NCBI RefSeq assembly: GCF_023656415.1
Contig: NZ_JAMOIL010000016.1
Coordinates: forward strand, 1-64,000
Length of the DNA stretch: 64,000 nucleotides
Reading direction: 5' to 3'
Source: Nocardioides bruguierae
GTDB lineage: Bacteria > Actinomycetota > Actinomycetes > Propionibacteriales > Nocardioidaceae
Shown here: positions 1 to 8,466 of the stretch, in pieces
How the letters are laid out: each line of letters opens with the position of its first letter
How positions within the stretch are numbered: the first letter of the stretch is position 1
Program-made: the position numbers and the translations under genes
Notes under the pieces: generated by a model
Seen by the model: only the letters and a program-made list of their open reading frames with translations
Databases searched by the model: none
Told to the model about the DNA's origin: nothing

Positions 1-274
1 ACACGAAGGCCTCCTTGGTGGCGGAGCGGTTCCTAGACAGCTCCACTCCACACCCGGGAGGCCTTCGTCCACCTACACCTCAGACCGTGTCGTCACACGA
101 TCTCGACCAACGTGCCTGGGCATCACACCTAGGAGGCGCGGAGTTGCCCCGAGCACGCCCCGGACACCACGAGGCCCCGGACGCTGCACAGCGTCCGGGG
201 CCTCGTCGCGGACGACGGTGGCACACCGGCGTTCTGTCTCCCGCGTGCGGCATCGGGCGCCGCACGCGGGCAGG
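1..274. other. Non-coding left edge
   Basis: I see no convincing gene here; the long open frames have arginine/proline-rich shadow composition. The stretch contains a 12-bp perfect inverted repeat (3-14 and 57-68, 42-nt spacer) and a strong hairpin at 169-206 that can terminate the small gene to its right. No tRNA fold was recognised. Confidence 0.5.
169..206 (-). terminator. Strong hairpin, terminator of the GPGG gene
   Basis: A perfect 17-bp stem (169-185 with 190-206) encloses a 4-nt loop. It lies about 70 bases downstream of the minus-strand gene ending at 275. There is no clear U tract, as is common in high-GC actinobacteria. Confidence 0.65.
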
Positions 275-421
275 TCACGTGAAGAGCGAGACACCGCCCG
301 GGCCGACCAGGAGGCCGACGATGACGAGCACCACGCCCCAGAGGATCTGGCCCCTGAAGAAGTTGACGATGCCTGCGACCACGAGGATCACGGCGAGGAT
401 CCAGAGGATGAATGCCAGCAT
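275..421 (-). CDS. GPGG-motif small membrane protein (48 aa)
   Basis: This 48-residue gene is easily overlooked because of its size. The product is almost entirely hydrophobic: one helix at about residues 3-21 and another at about 27-40, and it ends in GPGGVSLFT, the signature of the actinobacterial GPGG-motif small membrane protein family. A near-perfect ribosome binding site (AAAGGAG, five bases before the ATG) supports the start, and a strong hairpin follows the stop. No function is established for the family. The hydrophobic profile suggests a two-helix inner-membrane protein, possibly stress or envelope related (inference). Confidence 0.85.
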   Translation of the reverse strand: MLAFILWILAVILVVAGIVNFFRGQILWGVVLVIVGLLVGPGGVSLFT

Positions 422-544
422 GACTGCTCCTTTCGGTTCCCGGGAGCTCCCTGTCCCCGGGGGTGCGGAGTCGCCCGCGTGGCAGGCGCTCCGCGATGCG
501 CGAGGGCTCCCCTCAGCCTCGCGTCACGATGGGTGGGTCGAGCG

Positions 545-985
545 CTAGTCCTGCTCGACCACGTGCACGGCCGCCTCCTCGGCGGACGCGGCGGCGCCGT
601 CGATGCCCACGTCGTCGCCGACGAGGTCCTTCTCGGTGTCGGCGGCCAGGCCCTCGTCGGGCGCCACCAGGCGCCCGGCGCTCTCGTCGCCCACCTCGCC
701 GTCGGCGAGGTGCTCCGTCTCGGAGATCTCGGTCGTCTCGGCGTACGGGTCGGGCTCGGGGACCTCCTGCTCGACGCGCTGGTCGAGGGTCTCCCCGGTG
801 GCCTCCTCGTAGGCGGTCGTGCCGTGGTCCTGCGCCGTGGAGTACTTCTCCGGCGGCGAGTACCCGCGGTCGAGGGCGTCGGCGACGTCGTCGTCGGCCA
901 GCGTGTCCTCGGTGGGCAGCTGGTCGCTCTCCTCGACGGAGTGACCCTCGTAGGTCTCCTCGATGTCGTGCGGTCCGGTGCTCAT
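545..985 (-). CDS. DUF5709 family acidic protein
   Basis: The product is 146 residues, strongly acidic and hydrophilic, with no membrane segment. The core LDRGYSPPEK, then GTTAYEEATGETLDQR and an EVPEPDPY stretch, matches the actinobacterial DUF5709 family, whose function is unknown. The frame is open to 1021, but I chose the ATG at 985 because the protein then starts MSTGPHD, it has an upstream CGGAG, and the extra upstream residues look untranslated. A TAGTGT box lies 7 bases before this ATG, so a leaderless transcript is possible. It stands alone between two minus-strand neighbours. Confidence 0.8.
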   Translation of the reverse strand: MSTGPHDIEETYEGHSVEESDQLPTEDTLADDDVADALDRGYSPPEKYSTAQDHGTTAYEEATGETLDQRVEQEVPEPDPYAETTEISETEHLADGEVGDESAGRLVAPDEGLAADTEKDLVGDDVGIDGAAASAEEAAVHVVEQD

Positions 986-1027
986 GGCTCCGACACTAGG
1001 GCCGCGAACGGGCCCCTCCACTCACCC

Positions 1028-1067
1028 CGGCGGGCACACCCGGGAGCAGGGTTTGGCGTGCCCGCCG
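1028..1067 (-). terminator. Hairpin downstream of the MscS gene
   Basis: Ten-base perfect arms (1028-1037 and 1058-1067) flank a 20-nt loop, 46 bases past the stop of the minus-strand channel gene. It is a plausible factor-assisted or intrinsic terminator; no U tract is present. Confidence 0.45.
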
Positions 1068-1112
1068 CCTGGATACGACCAGGTCAGAGGTGTTGTCACC
1101 AGGCGGACGCGG

Positions 1113-2183
1113 TCAGGCCTGGTGTGACGCCGGCGGCTCGCCGACACCCGGGGGAGTGAGCATCACGCGCTGGGTCGGCAGGCCCTCCGGGTTGTGCTCG
1201 CGCACCCAGCGGATCAGCCCCTCACGCACGTGGCAGCGCAGGTCGTAGAGCGTCGGCGCGTCCACCGCGGTGACGAGGATGCGCACGTGCACCCAGCCGC
1301 CGACGGCGTCGGTGATCTGGAAGTGGCCGACGCGGCCGTCCCACATCGCCCCGGCGTCCTCCAGGAGCGGGGTCAGCGCCTCGCGCATGCCCAGGGTGTC
1401 GACGCGCCAGTCGAGGTCGAACTCGACGGTGCCCATGAGCTCCGAGGACTTCCTGGTCCAGTTCTGGAACGGGTTGGAGATGAAGTAGGTGGACGGCAGG
1501 ATCAGCCGCCGCTCGTCCCAGATCCGCACGACCACGTAGGAGAGCGTGATCTCCTCGATCCAGCCCCACTCGTTCTCCACGATCACCGCGTCGTCGACCT
1601 TGATCGCGTCGTTGAAGGCGAGCTGGATGCCGGCGAAGACGTTGGCCAGCGTCGACTGCGCGGCCAGGGCCGCGACCACCGAGATGAGGCCGGCCGAGGC
1701 CAGCACCGAGGCCCCCAGCGCGCGAACGCCCGGGAAGCTGAGCAGGATCGCGCCGACCGCGATGATCACCACCACCGCGACGGTGAGGCGACGGATCAAC
1801 AGGATCTGGGTGCGGACGCGGCGGGCCACCCGGTTGTCCTTCACGTCCGTGCGGGCCCGGCCGAGCGTGAGGTCCTCGAGGAAGAGCAGCACGCTGGTCA
1901 GCAGCCAGGCGCCGACGCCGATCGAGACGATCCGCAGCGCCAGCTGGGCGAAGGTCCACCACCAGTCCGAGTCGTCGCGCGGGGTGATCGAGTGCACCCA
2001 CCCGGTCACGCTCAGCACCACGACCATGACCCGGAACGGCTTGCGGCACGCGTCGGCGACCCAGGTGGCGGGCTTCCACCTCCTCCCGGCGACCGTGAGC
2101 ACGACCCGGGCGCCGATGATGACGGCGAGCCCGAGGAGGGCGAAGACGAGAGCGGCGACCAGGGCGTCGACGAGATCCGGCAT
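1113..2183 (-). CDS. MscS-family mechanosensitive ion channel
   Basis: This 356-residue integral membrane protein has an N-terminal helix (about residues 5-25), further helices around 50-110 and 155-175, and then the characteristic small-residue pore helix with GASVLASAGLISVVAALAAQS, followed by TLANVFAGIQLAFNDAIKVDDAVIVE and the beta domain. MscS channels open under membrane tension to release solutes in osmotic downshift. The ATG at 2183 (MPDLVDAL) or the in-frame ATG at 2192 could be used; the frame is open much further upstream, but that part lacks channel character. It is divergent from xylulokinase, with no clear functional link. Confidence 0.88.
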   Translation of the reverse strand: MPDLVDALVAALVFALLGLAVIIGARVVLTVAGRRWKPATWVADACRKPFRVMVVVLSVTGWVHSITPRDDSDWWWTFAQLALRIVSIGVGAWLLTSVLLFLEDLTLGRARTDVKDNRVARRVRTQILLIRRLTVAVVVIIAVGAILLSFPGVRALGASVLASAGLISVVAALAAQSTLANVFAGIQLAFNDAIKVDDAVIVENEWGWIEEITLSYVVVRIWDERRLILPSTYFISNPFQNWTRKSSELMGTVEFDLDWRVDTLGMREALTPLLEDAGAMWDGRVGHFQITDAVGGWVHVRILVTAVDAPTLYDLRCHVREGLIRWVREHNPEGLPTQRVMLTPPGVGEPPASHQA

Positions 2184-2319
2184 GCGCCCCATCGTCGCGG
2201 TGCCACCCAAGCGCCCGCGAGCGCCCGTTCGGGCATGGTCGGTGTGCGGGTGGCCGACATCACGCGCCCGCCTCGACCTCACGTTGACCGAGGTCACACC
2301 GCCGGGTTGACTGGCGCGC

Positions 2320-3705
2320 GTGGCCATCGTGATGGGAGTCGACTCCAGCACCCAGTCGACCAAGGTCGTCCTCGTCGACGCGGACGACGGCACCGTGCTC
2401 GAGCAGCGGTCGGCACCGCACCCCCCGGGCACCGAGGTGGACCCGCGGGCCTGGCTGGCCGCCTTCGACGAGGCCTCCGCCGGGCTGCTCGAGCGCGCCG
2501 AGGCCGTGGCGGTGGCGGGGCAGCAGCACGGCATGGTGGCGCTGGACGCCGCCGGCGAGCCGGTGCGCGACGCGCTGCTGTGGAACGACACCCGCTCCGC
2601 CTCGTCCGCGGTGGACCTGATCGCCGAGATGGGCGGCCCCGCGGCGTGCGCGCAGGTCACCGGCTCGGTGATGGTCGCCTCGATCACCGCCTCGAAGCTG
2701 CGCTGGATGCGCGACCACGAGCCCGAGAACGCCGCGCGCACCGCCTCGGTGCTGCTGCCGCACGACTACCTCTCCGCGCACCTGGCCGCGTCCGGCACCG
2801 AGCCGTTCACCGACGCCGGCGACGCCTCGGGCACCGGCTACTTCGCCACCGCCGAGGGCCGCTGGCGCCCGGACCTGGCCGCTGCCGCGCTGGGCCACGA
2901 GGTCGCCCTGCCCCGGGTCGTCGGGCCCGGCCAGGTGGCCGGTCGCACCGCCGCCGGGCAGGTGCTGGCCGCCGGTACCGGGGACAACGCCGGTGCGGCG
3001 CTCGGGCTGTCGCTGGCCACCGGCGACGTGCTGCTCTCCGTCGGCACCTCCGGCGTGGCCTCGACGATCAGCTCCTCCCCGATCGCCGACCCCACCGGCA
3101 CCGTGACCGGCTTCGCCGACGCGGCCGGTGGCTTCCTGCCGATGGTCACCACGATCAACGCCGCGCGCATCCTCGACCTCCAGGCCGTCTGGCTGGGGGT
3201 CGACGTGCACGCGCTGGCCGACCTCGCGCTCCAGGCCCCGCCGGGGGCGAACGGCGTCGTGCTCTCGCCCTACTACGGCGGTGAGCGCTCACCGAACCGC
3301 CCCGACGCCGTCGGGACGTGGACGGGCCTGCGCTCCACCACCACCCGCGCCGACCTGGCACGCGCCGCCTTCGAGGCGCTCGCCTGCAGCCTCGCGGACG
3401 GCGTCGAGCAGCTGTCGGCCCTGAGCGGTCAGGACGCCGGCAGGGTGCTGCTCGTTGGCGGTGCCACGCGCAGCCCCGCGCTGCAGCAGATCCTCCCCGC
3501 CGTCCTCGGTCGCCCGGTCGAGCTGCCGCCGCCGGGGGAGTACGTGGCCCTCGGCGCCGCGCGCCAGGCCGCCTGGGCGCTGTCGGGCGCGGACGAGCCG
3601 CCGTCGTGGCCGATGCCCGGGCTGCAGGTGCTCGAGGCAGAGCCGACCCCCGCCGTCCGGGAGGCCTACCTCGCGCTCAAGGCCGCCGTGGAGCCCTGGG
3701 CTTGA
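2320..3705 (+). CDS. xylB: Xylulokinase (FGGY kinase)
   Basis: This ATP-dependent kinase (461 aa, usual FGGY length) phosphorylates D-xylulose for entry to the pentose phosphate pathway. Visible marks are the N-terminal phosphate loop GVDSSTQSTKVVLVD, GQQHGMVALD, LLWNDTRS, DNAGAALGL in the middle and the C-terminal LLVGGATRSPALQQ adenine-site motif. The start is GTG at 2320; the nearby in-frame GTG and ATG (2329, 2332) are alternatives. Its stop lies in a 13-bp tandem repeat. The neighbouring ROK repressor and sugar ABC transporter support a xylose role. No xylose isomerase gene is in the window. Confidence 0.9.
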   Translation: MAIVMGVDSSTQSTKVVLVDADDGTVLEQRSAPHPPGTEVDPRAWLAAFDEASAGLLERAEAVAVAGQQHGMVALDAAGEPVRDALLWNDTRSASSAVDLIAEMGGPAACAQVTGSVMVASITASKLRWMRDHEPENAARTASVLLPHDYLSAHLAASGTEPFTDAGDASGTGYFATAEGRWRPDLAAAALGHEVALPRVVGPGQVAGRTAAGQVLAAGTGDNAGAALGLSLATGDVLLSVGTSGVASTISSSPIADPTGTVTGFADAAGGFLPMVTTINAARILDLQAVWLGVDVHALADLALQAPPGANGVVLSPYYGGERSPNRPDAVGTWTGLRSTTTRADLARAAFEALACSLADGVEQLSALSGQDAGRVLLVGGATRSPALQQILPAVLGRPVELPPPGEYVALGAARQAAWALSGADEPPSWPMPGLQVLEAEPTPAVREAYLALKAAVEPWA

Positions 3706-3741
3706 TCGCTGGGCCTGATCGCTGGGCCTGATCGTCGGGCC
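3703..3741. repeat. 13-bp tandem repeat at the xylB stop
   Basis: TGATCGCTGGGCC occurs at 3703-3715 and 3716-3728, with a near copy at 3729-3741, followed by two GGACCCGGG-type copies. The first unit contains the xylB stop codon. It fills most of the convergent gap between xylB and the ROK regulator. Confidence 0.85.
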
Positions 3742-3765
3742 GGACCCGGGCCGGACCCGGGAGCC

Positions 3766-4989
3766 TCAGACCACCTCGGCCAGGTCCACCTGCTCGGCCG
3801 CCACCAGCAGGCTGCCCAGCAGGCTGGCGCGCTCGCCGAGCGACCCGACGGCGACGGGGGTGAGCGCGACGGCGTCCAGCGCGTGCCGACGCAGGCCGAT
3901 CCGCGCGCTCTCCAGGACCAGCTCGCCGGCCTGCCCCATGCGCCCGCCGATCACCACGATGGCGGGGTTGAAGAGGTTGACGATGCTCGCCAGGGCCCAG
4001 CCGAGGTGCAGGCCGGCGTCCTCGATCGCGCGTCGGGCGGCGACCGAGCCCTCCTCGGCGGCGCTGACGATCTGGGGGAACCCGGCGTCCGGGAGCTGGC
4101 CGGCCATCATCTGCTGGACGGTCTGGATCGAGGCGTAGGCCTCCAGGCAGCCGCGGCTGCCGCAGCGGCACAGCGGGCCCTGCTCGTCCAGCGTGAGGTG
4201 GCCGATCTCGCCGGCGCTGCCGCTGGCGCCGCGGAAGAGCTGGTCGGCGACGATCAGCCCGCCGCCGACGCCGTGGCTGATCTTGACGAAGAACGAGCTG
4301 TGCAGCCCTCGGGCGACCCCGAGCCGGTGCTCGGCGAGCGCGCCCAGGTTGGCGTCGTTCTCCAGGGTCACGGGCACCGAGAACGCCGCCCGGGCGGCCG
4401 CGAGCGCGTCCACGCCCTCCCAGCCCGGGAAGATGTTGGCCGACCCGACGCTCTGGCCCTGGATGGGCGCGGCCAGGCCCAGCGTGACGTGGCGCAGCGG
4501 GGCCTGCGGCACCTGGCCGAGCAGCGCCTCCAGCGTCGACCGCGCCGCCGCGAGCGCGCGGCCGTGGTCGGGCTCGGGCGCGAGGGCCACCCGCTCGGAG
4601 ACCAGGAGCCTCCCGGAGAGGTCGCCGACCGCGACGGCCACGTGCTCGTGGCCGAAGTCGACCCCGGCCACGTACCCGGCCGTGGGGGAGAGACGGACGA
4701 CGGACCCGCGACGCCCACCGCCGGCCAGGGTCTCCAGCACGCCGGCGGCGGTGAGGTCGCGGACGATGTTGGAGACCGTCGCCGGCGCCAGCCCGGTCTC
4801 GCGGGCCAGGCTCGCCTGGGAGAAGGCAGTGGGCGGCACCGGTGCGTCCTCGGCGGACGCGCTGCCGTCCGCGACCGCGTCGTCGTCCACCGCCAGCCGA
4901 CGCAGGACGTCGAGCACGCGACGTCGGTTCGCCGTCCGCAGGGAGGACGGGGAACCAGGAGCCTGAACCATGAGCGAACTGTGACGCAC
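3766..4989 (-). CDS. ROK-family transcriptional regulator (XylR-like)
   Basis: The 407-residue protein has an N-terminal winged helix-turn-helix (about residues 18-85, including FSQASLARETGLAPATVSNIVRDL) and a C-terminal ROK sugar-kinase-like domain with VAGVDFGHEHVAVAVGDL, ENDANLGALAEHRLG, GVGGGLI and the zinc-binding LCRCGSRGCLEAYAS motif. ROK regulators bind sugars and repress their uptake genes. The start is GTG 4989, preceded by AAGGAGAG at good spacing; this also explains the residues before the internal ATG at 4971. It is divergent from the transporter operon, with a palindromic operator between them. That it senses xylose is inference from context. Confidence 0.88.
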   Translation of the reverse strand: MRHSSLMVQAPGSPSSLRTANRRRVLDVLRRLAVDDDAVADGSASAEDAPVPPTAFSQASLARETGLAPATVSNIVRDLTAAGVLETLAGGGRRGSVVRLSPTAGYVAGVDFGHEHVAVAVGDLSGRLLVSERVALAPEPDHGRALAAARSTLEALLGQVPQAPLRHVTLGLAAPIQGQSVGSANIFPGWEGVDALAAARAAFSVPVTLENDANLGALAEHRLGVARGLHSSFFVKISHGVGGGLIVADQLFRGASGSAGEIGHLTLDEQGPLCRCGSRGCLEAYASIQTVQQMMAGQLPDAGFPQIVSAAEEGSVAARRAIEDAGLHLGWALASIVNLFNPAIVVIGGRMGQAGELVLESARIGLRRHALDAVALTPVAVGSLGERASLLGSLLVAAEQVDLAEVV

Positions 4990-5011
4990 GTCTCTCCTTC
5001 AAGCAAGCCGC

Positions 5012-5032
5012 AACGTTCAACACCTGAACGTT
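5012..5032. promoter_or_regulatory. Candidate ROK repressor operator
   Basis: This is a perfect 8-bp inverted repeat, AACGTTCA-N5-TGAACGTT, 23 bases outside the regulator's start codon and about 120 bases before the transporter start. A second small palindrome, AACGA-gg-TCGTT, sits at 5051-5062. A symmetric site of this size in a divergent regulator/transporter gap is typical of autoregulated sugar repressors. Confidence 0.7.
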
Positions 5033-5155
5033 AGTCGCCGAGAGAGCGGTAACGAGGTCGTTATGCGTTCACGTCTTGACGAATATCGATGTGACGGCCA
5101 ACACTCCTCCTGGGCGCCGGGTCGTGGTGCCCGTCACACGAAGGAGTTCTCTGCC

Positions 5156-6262
5156 TTGACCAGTCGTCTTTCCCGTCTCGCCCTCATCGGGGCGACCGTG
5201 GCGCTCGGCGCCAGCACCTTCGCCGCCTGCGGCGCCAACGAGGCCACCACCGACTCGGGCTCCGGCTCCGACTCGGCGTCCGGCGCCACCATCGCGCTCC
5301 TGCTGCCCGAGTCGAAGACCACTCGCTACGAGGCCTTCGACAAGCCGCTCTTCGAGGCGGCCGTGGCCGACCTCTGCTCCGACTGCACCGTCGACTACTA
5401 CAACGCCGACCAGGACGAGTCGAAGCAGCAGCAGCAGCTCACCACCGCGCTGAACGCCGGCGCCTCCGTGATCGTGCTCGACCCCGTCAACGGCGCCGGT
5501 GCCACCGGGATGGTCTCCGAGGCCCAGGGCCAGGACGTCCCGGTCATCGCCTACGACCGGTTCATCGAGGGCGCGGACTACTACATGTCCTTCGACAACG
5601 AGACCGTCGGCAAGATGCAGGCCGAGGCCCTCGTCGACGCCATGGGCGGTTCCGGCGACATCCTCATGCTCAACGGTGCCCCGTCCGACCCGAACGCCGC
5701 GCAGTTCAAGGCCGGCGCCCACTCGGTGCTCGACTCCACCTCGGGGGTGACCATCCTCGAGGAGTACGACAACCCCGACTGGAGCCCCGAGAACGCCCAG
5801 CAGTGGACCACCGACCAGCTGAGCAAGTACGACCCCTCCGAGGTCGCCGGCGTCTACGCCGCCAACGACGGCCAGGCCGGCGGCGTCGTCGCGGCCTTCA
5901 CCGGCTCGGGCGTGGCGCGCGACGCGCTGCCCCCGATCACCGGCCAGGACGCCGAGATCGCCGCGATCCAGCGCATCCTCGCGGGCGAGCAGGCCATGAC
6001 CATCTACAAGCCGATCCCGATCGAGGCGGAGACCGCCGCCGAGATCGCGGTCGACCTGGCCACCGGCGAGGACGTCCCGGACACCACCGACACCGGGGTC
6101 GACCAGTCGACCTACAACGACGTGGCGTCGTTCATCTTCACGCCCATCGCGGTGACCCAGGACAACGTGGCCGACACGATCATCGCCGACGGCTTCTACT
6201 CCGCCTCCGACATCTGCACCGGCGACTACGCCGCCGCGTGTGAGGCGGCTGGCATCTCCTGA
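5156..6262 (+). CDS. xylF: Sugar ABC transporter substrate-binding lipoprotein (xylose type)
   Basis: This is a 368-residue extracytoplasmic binding protein of the periplasmic-binding-protein fold used for pentoses. After a signal segment (residues about 8-24) comes C25, the probable lipid-anchored cysteine. Motifs LLPESKTTRYEAFDKPLF, NADQDESKQQQQ, VLDPVNGAGA and PVIAYDRFIEGADYYMSFDNE are those of D-xylose-binding proteins. I take TTG 5156 as the start because AAGGAG lies nine bases upstream and the signal peptide begins there; a frame open from 5063 adds only polar residues before it. It is the first gene of a three-gene transporter operon. Confidence 0.88.
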   Translation: MTSRLSRLALIGATVALGASTFAACGANEATTDSGSGSDSASGATIALLLPESKTTRYEAFDKPLFEAAVADLCSDCTVDYYNADQDESKQQQQLTTALNAGASVIVLDPVNGAGATGMVSEAQGQDVPVIAYDRFIEGADYYMSFDNETVGKMQAEALVDAMGGSGDILMLNGAPSDPNAAQFKAGAHSVLDSTSGVTILEEYDNPDWSPENAQQWTTDQLSKYDPSEVAGVYAANDGQAGGVVAAFTGSGVARDALPPITGQDAEIAAIQRILAGEQAMTIYKPIPIEAETAAEIAVDLATGEDVPDTTDTGVDQSTYNDVASFIFTPIAVTQDNVADTIIADGFYSASDICTGDYAAACEAAGIS

Positions 6263-7077
6263 TGACCACCGCTGCTGCGCCGGTGAGGGAGAGCGTGCTC
6301 TCCCTCACCGGCATCAACAAGAGGTTCGGCGCCGTCCAGGCGCTGACGGACGTCCACCTGGACGTGGCGGCCGGCGAGGTCGTCGCGCTGGTGGGCGACA
6401 ACGGCGCGGGCAAGTCGACCCTCGTCAAGGTCATCTCCGGCGTCTACCAGCCCGACGAGGGCGACATCACCTTCGCCGGCCGCAAGGTCACCGTGGGTGG
6501 CCCGAGCGAGGCGCAGGCCCTGGGCATCGCCACCGTCTTCCAGGACCTCGCCCTGTGCGACAACCTGGACGTGGTGGCCAACCTGTTCCTCGGTCAGGAG
6601 AAGCGCCGCGGCGGTCTCATCGACGAGGTCGAGATGGAGAAGGAGTCGTGGCGCCTGCTGCGCACCCTCTCCGCCAAGATCCCCTCGGTGCGCATCCCGA
6701 TCGCCGGGCTCTCGGGCGGTCAGCGCCAGACGGTCGCGATCGCCCGCTCGCTCATCGGCAACCCCAAGGTGGTCATGCTGGACGAGCCGACCGCGGCCCT
6801 GGGCGTGGCCCAGACCGCCGAGGTGCTCAACCTCGTCGAGCGGCTGCGCGAGAACGGTCTCGGGGTCATCCTCATCAGCCACAACATGGCCGACGTCCAG
6901 GCCGTCTCGGACCGCATCGCGGTGCTGCGGCTGGGCCGCAACGCCGCGGAGTTCGTCACCAAGGAGACGAGCACCGCCGAGCTGGTCGCGGCCATCACGG
7001 GCGCCTCGGACAACGTCGTCACCGCTCGCGCGGCGCGCACCGGCGCCGCCGACGGTTCGAAGGGAGGCCCGGCATGA
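6262..7077 (+). CDS. xylG: Sugar ABC transporter ATP-binding protein
   Basis: A 271-residue single nucleotide-binding domain with Walker A GDNGAGKST (about residues 46-54), the signature LSGGQRQ and Walker B VVMLDEPTAALG. It would energise import of the sugar delivered by the upstream lipoprotein. It is about half the length of the classic tandem-domain XylG/RbsA ATPases, as in many actinobacterial carbohydrate systems with a single ATPase domain. Its ATG overlaps the upstream stop in TGATG, and its stop overlaps the permease start in ATGA, so translation is coupled. Confidence 0.88.
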   Translation: MTTAAAPVRESVLSLTGINKRFGAVQALTDVHLDVAAGEVVALVGDNGAGKSTLVKVISGVYQPDEGDITFAGRKVTVGGPSEAQALGIATVFQDLALCDNLDVVANLFLGQEKRRGGLIDEVEMEKESWRLLRTLSAKIPSVRIPIAGLSGGQRQTVAIARSLIGNPKVVMLDEPTAALGVAQTAEVLNLVERLRENGLGVILISHNMADVQAVSDRIAVLRLGRNAAEFVTKETSTAELVAAITGASDNVVTARAARTGAADGSKGGPA

Positions 7078-8333
7078 GCCAGGCACCGACCGAGCCCACC
7101 GCCTCGTCCGTGGCCGCGGACGCCTCCGACGAGCGGCTGATCCAGAGCCAGGGCATCGGGGGCGTCCTGTCCGGCTTCGTCAACCGCGTGCGCGGTGGCG
7201 AGCTGGGCATGCTCCCGGTGATCGTGGGCCTGATCGTGATCGCGATCGTCTTCCAGCTCAACGAGCCGACGTTCCTCTCCTCGCGCAACCTGGTGTCGAT
7301 CACCCAGTTCGCCGCCCCCGTGGGCGTCATCTCGCTGGGCATCGTGCTGGTCCTGCTGCTGGGCGAGATCGACCTCTCGGTGGGCTCCGTCTCCGGCTTC
7401 GCGGCCGCCTCCATGGCCGTCCTGATGGACTCCCGTGGCTGGGACCTGCTGCCGGCGCTGCTCGTCGGCATCCTCGTCGGCACCGCGATCGGCTGCCTCT
7501 ACGCGCTGCTGTACACGTGGATCGGCGTGCCGAGCTTCGTGTTCTCGCTGGCCGGCCTGCTCGCCTTCCAGGGCGCGCTGCTGTTCGTCCTGGGGGACAA
7601 GGGCACCGTGGTGCTCCCGCAGGACTCGGCGCTGCGCAGCTTCGCCCGCGAGAAGTTCCTCTCCGACGGGCAGGCCTACGTCCTGCTCGTGGTGATCGTG
7701 GTGGCCTACGTGGTCAGCAACCTGCTGACCATCCGGCGTCGGCGGGCCGCGGGCCTCACCCCGCCGTCCCTGCCCCTGGTGCTGGTGAAGGCCGGCCTGC
7801 TCCTCGTGGGGCTGGGCTACCTCACCTACTACCTCGGCATCGACCGCGGCTGGTCGTACCTGCCGGTGCTCTTCGCGCTGCTGGTCTTCCTCGTGGACCT
7901 CGCGCTGCGGCGCACCACCTGGGGCCGGCACGTGTTCGCCGTGGGCGGCAACGAGGAGGCGGCCCGTCGCTCCGGCATCCGGGTGCCGGCGATCTACGTC
8001 TCCGTGTTCGCGCTCTGCTCCACCTTCGCGGCGCTCGGCGGCATCCTGATCGCGGGCCAGCTCACGAGCGTCTCGCAGAGCTCCGGCACCACCGACACCA
8101 ACCTCACCGCCATCGCGGCGGCGGTCATCGGTGGCACCAGCCTCTTCGGCGGCCGCGGCTCGGCCTGGTCGGCGATGCTCGGCATCGTCGTGCTCCAGTC
8201 GATCCAGTCGGGGCTGAACCTGATGAACGTGGACTCCTCGGTCCGCTTCATCGTCACCGGCGCCGTGCTGCTGCTGGCGGTGGCCATCGACTCGGTCTCC
8301 CGCAAGGCACGGACCAGCTCCGGGCGCGGCTAG
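7074..8333 (+). CDS. xylH: Sugar ABC transporter permease
   Basis: This 419-residue integral membrane protein has about ten hydrophobic segments and the BPD_transp_2 pattern: the GEIDLSVGSVSGFAAASMAVLM region, GVPSFVFSLAGLLAFQGA, and a C-terminal VGGNEEAARRSGIRV cytoplasmic loop that contacts the ATPase, followed by GGTSLFGGRGSAW. It belongs to the XylH/RbsC permease family. The ATG at 7074 overlaps the ATPase stop. A 21-bp terminator hairpin follows at 8378-8423, closing the operon. Xylose specificity is inferred from the binding protein and xylB. Confidence 0.88.
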   Translation: MSQAPTEPTASSVAADASDERLIQSQGIGGVLSGFVNRVRGGELGMLPVIVGLIVIAIVFQLNEPTFLSSRNLVSITQFAAPVGVISLGIVLVLLLGEIDLSVGSVSGFAAASMAVLMDSRGWDLLPALLVGILVGTAIGCLYALLYTWIGVPSFVFSLAGLLAFQGALLFVLGDKGTVVLPQDSALRSFAREKFLSDGQAYVLLVVIVVAYVVSNLLTIRRRRAAGLTPPSLPLVLVKAGLLLVGLGYLTYYLGIDRGWSYLPVLFALLVFLVDLALRRTTWGRHVFAVGGNEEAARRSGIRVPAIYVSVFALCSTFAALGGILIAGQLTSVSQSSGTTDTNLTAIAAAVIGGTSLFGGRGSAWSAMLGIVVLQSIQSGLNLMNVDSSVRFIVTGAVLLLAVAIDSVSRKARTSSGRG

Positions 8334-8377
8334 CGACGCGCACCGGTCCCCGGCACGAGCCCGAGGGCGGGCAGGAC

Positions 8378-8423
8378 GACGAGGGCCGGGTCGGCAGGGA
8401 GACCTGCCGGCCCGGCCCTCGTC
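8378..8423 (+). terminator. Terminator of the sugar transporter operon
   Basis: A 21-bp stem (8378-8398 with 8403-8423, a single G-T wobble) encloses a 4-nt loop, 45 bases after the permease stop. It lies between convergent genes and may stop transcription from both sides. Confidence 0.8.
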
Positions 8424-8466
8424 GCCGTCCGGAGTCGTGCTGGGAGTCGTGCTGGAGGGGTGCCGC

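Noticed and set aside
3703..3765. Repeat at the xylB end as an attachment site or insertion scar
   Set aside because: Short tandem units only; no integrase, tRNA or target duplication nearby.
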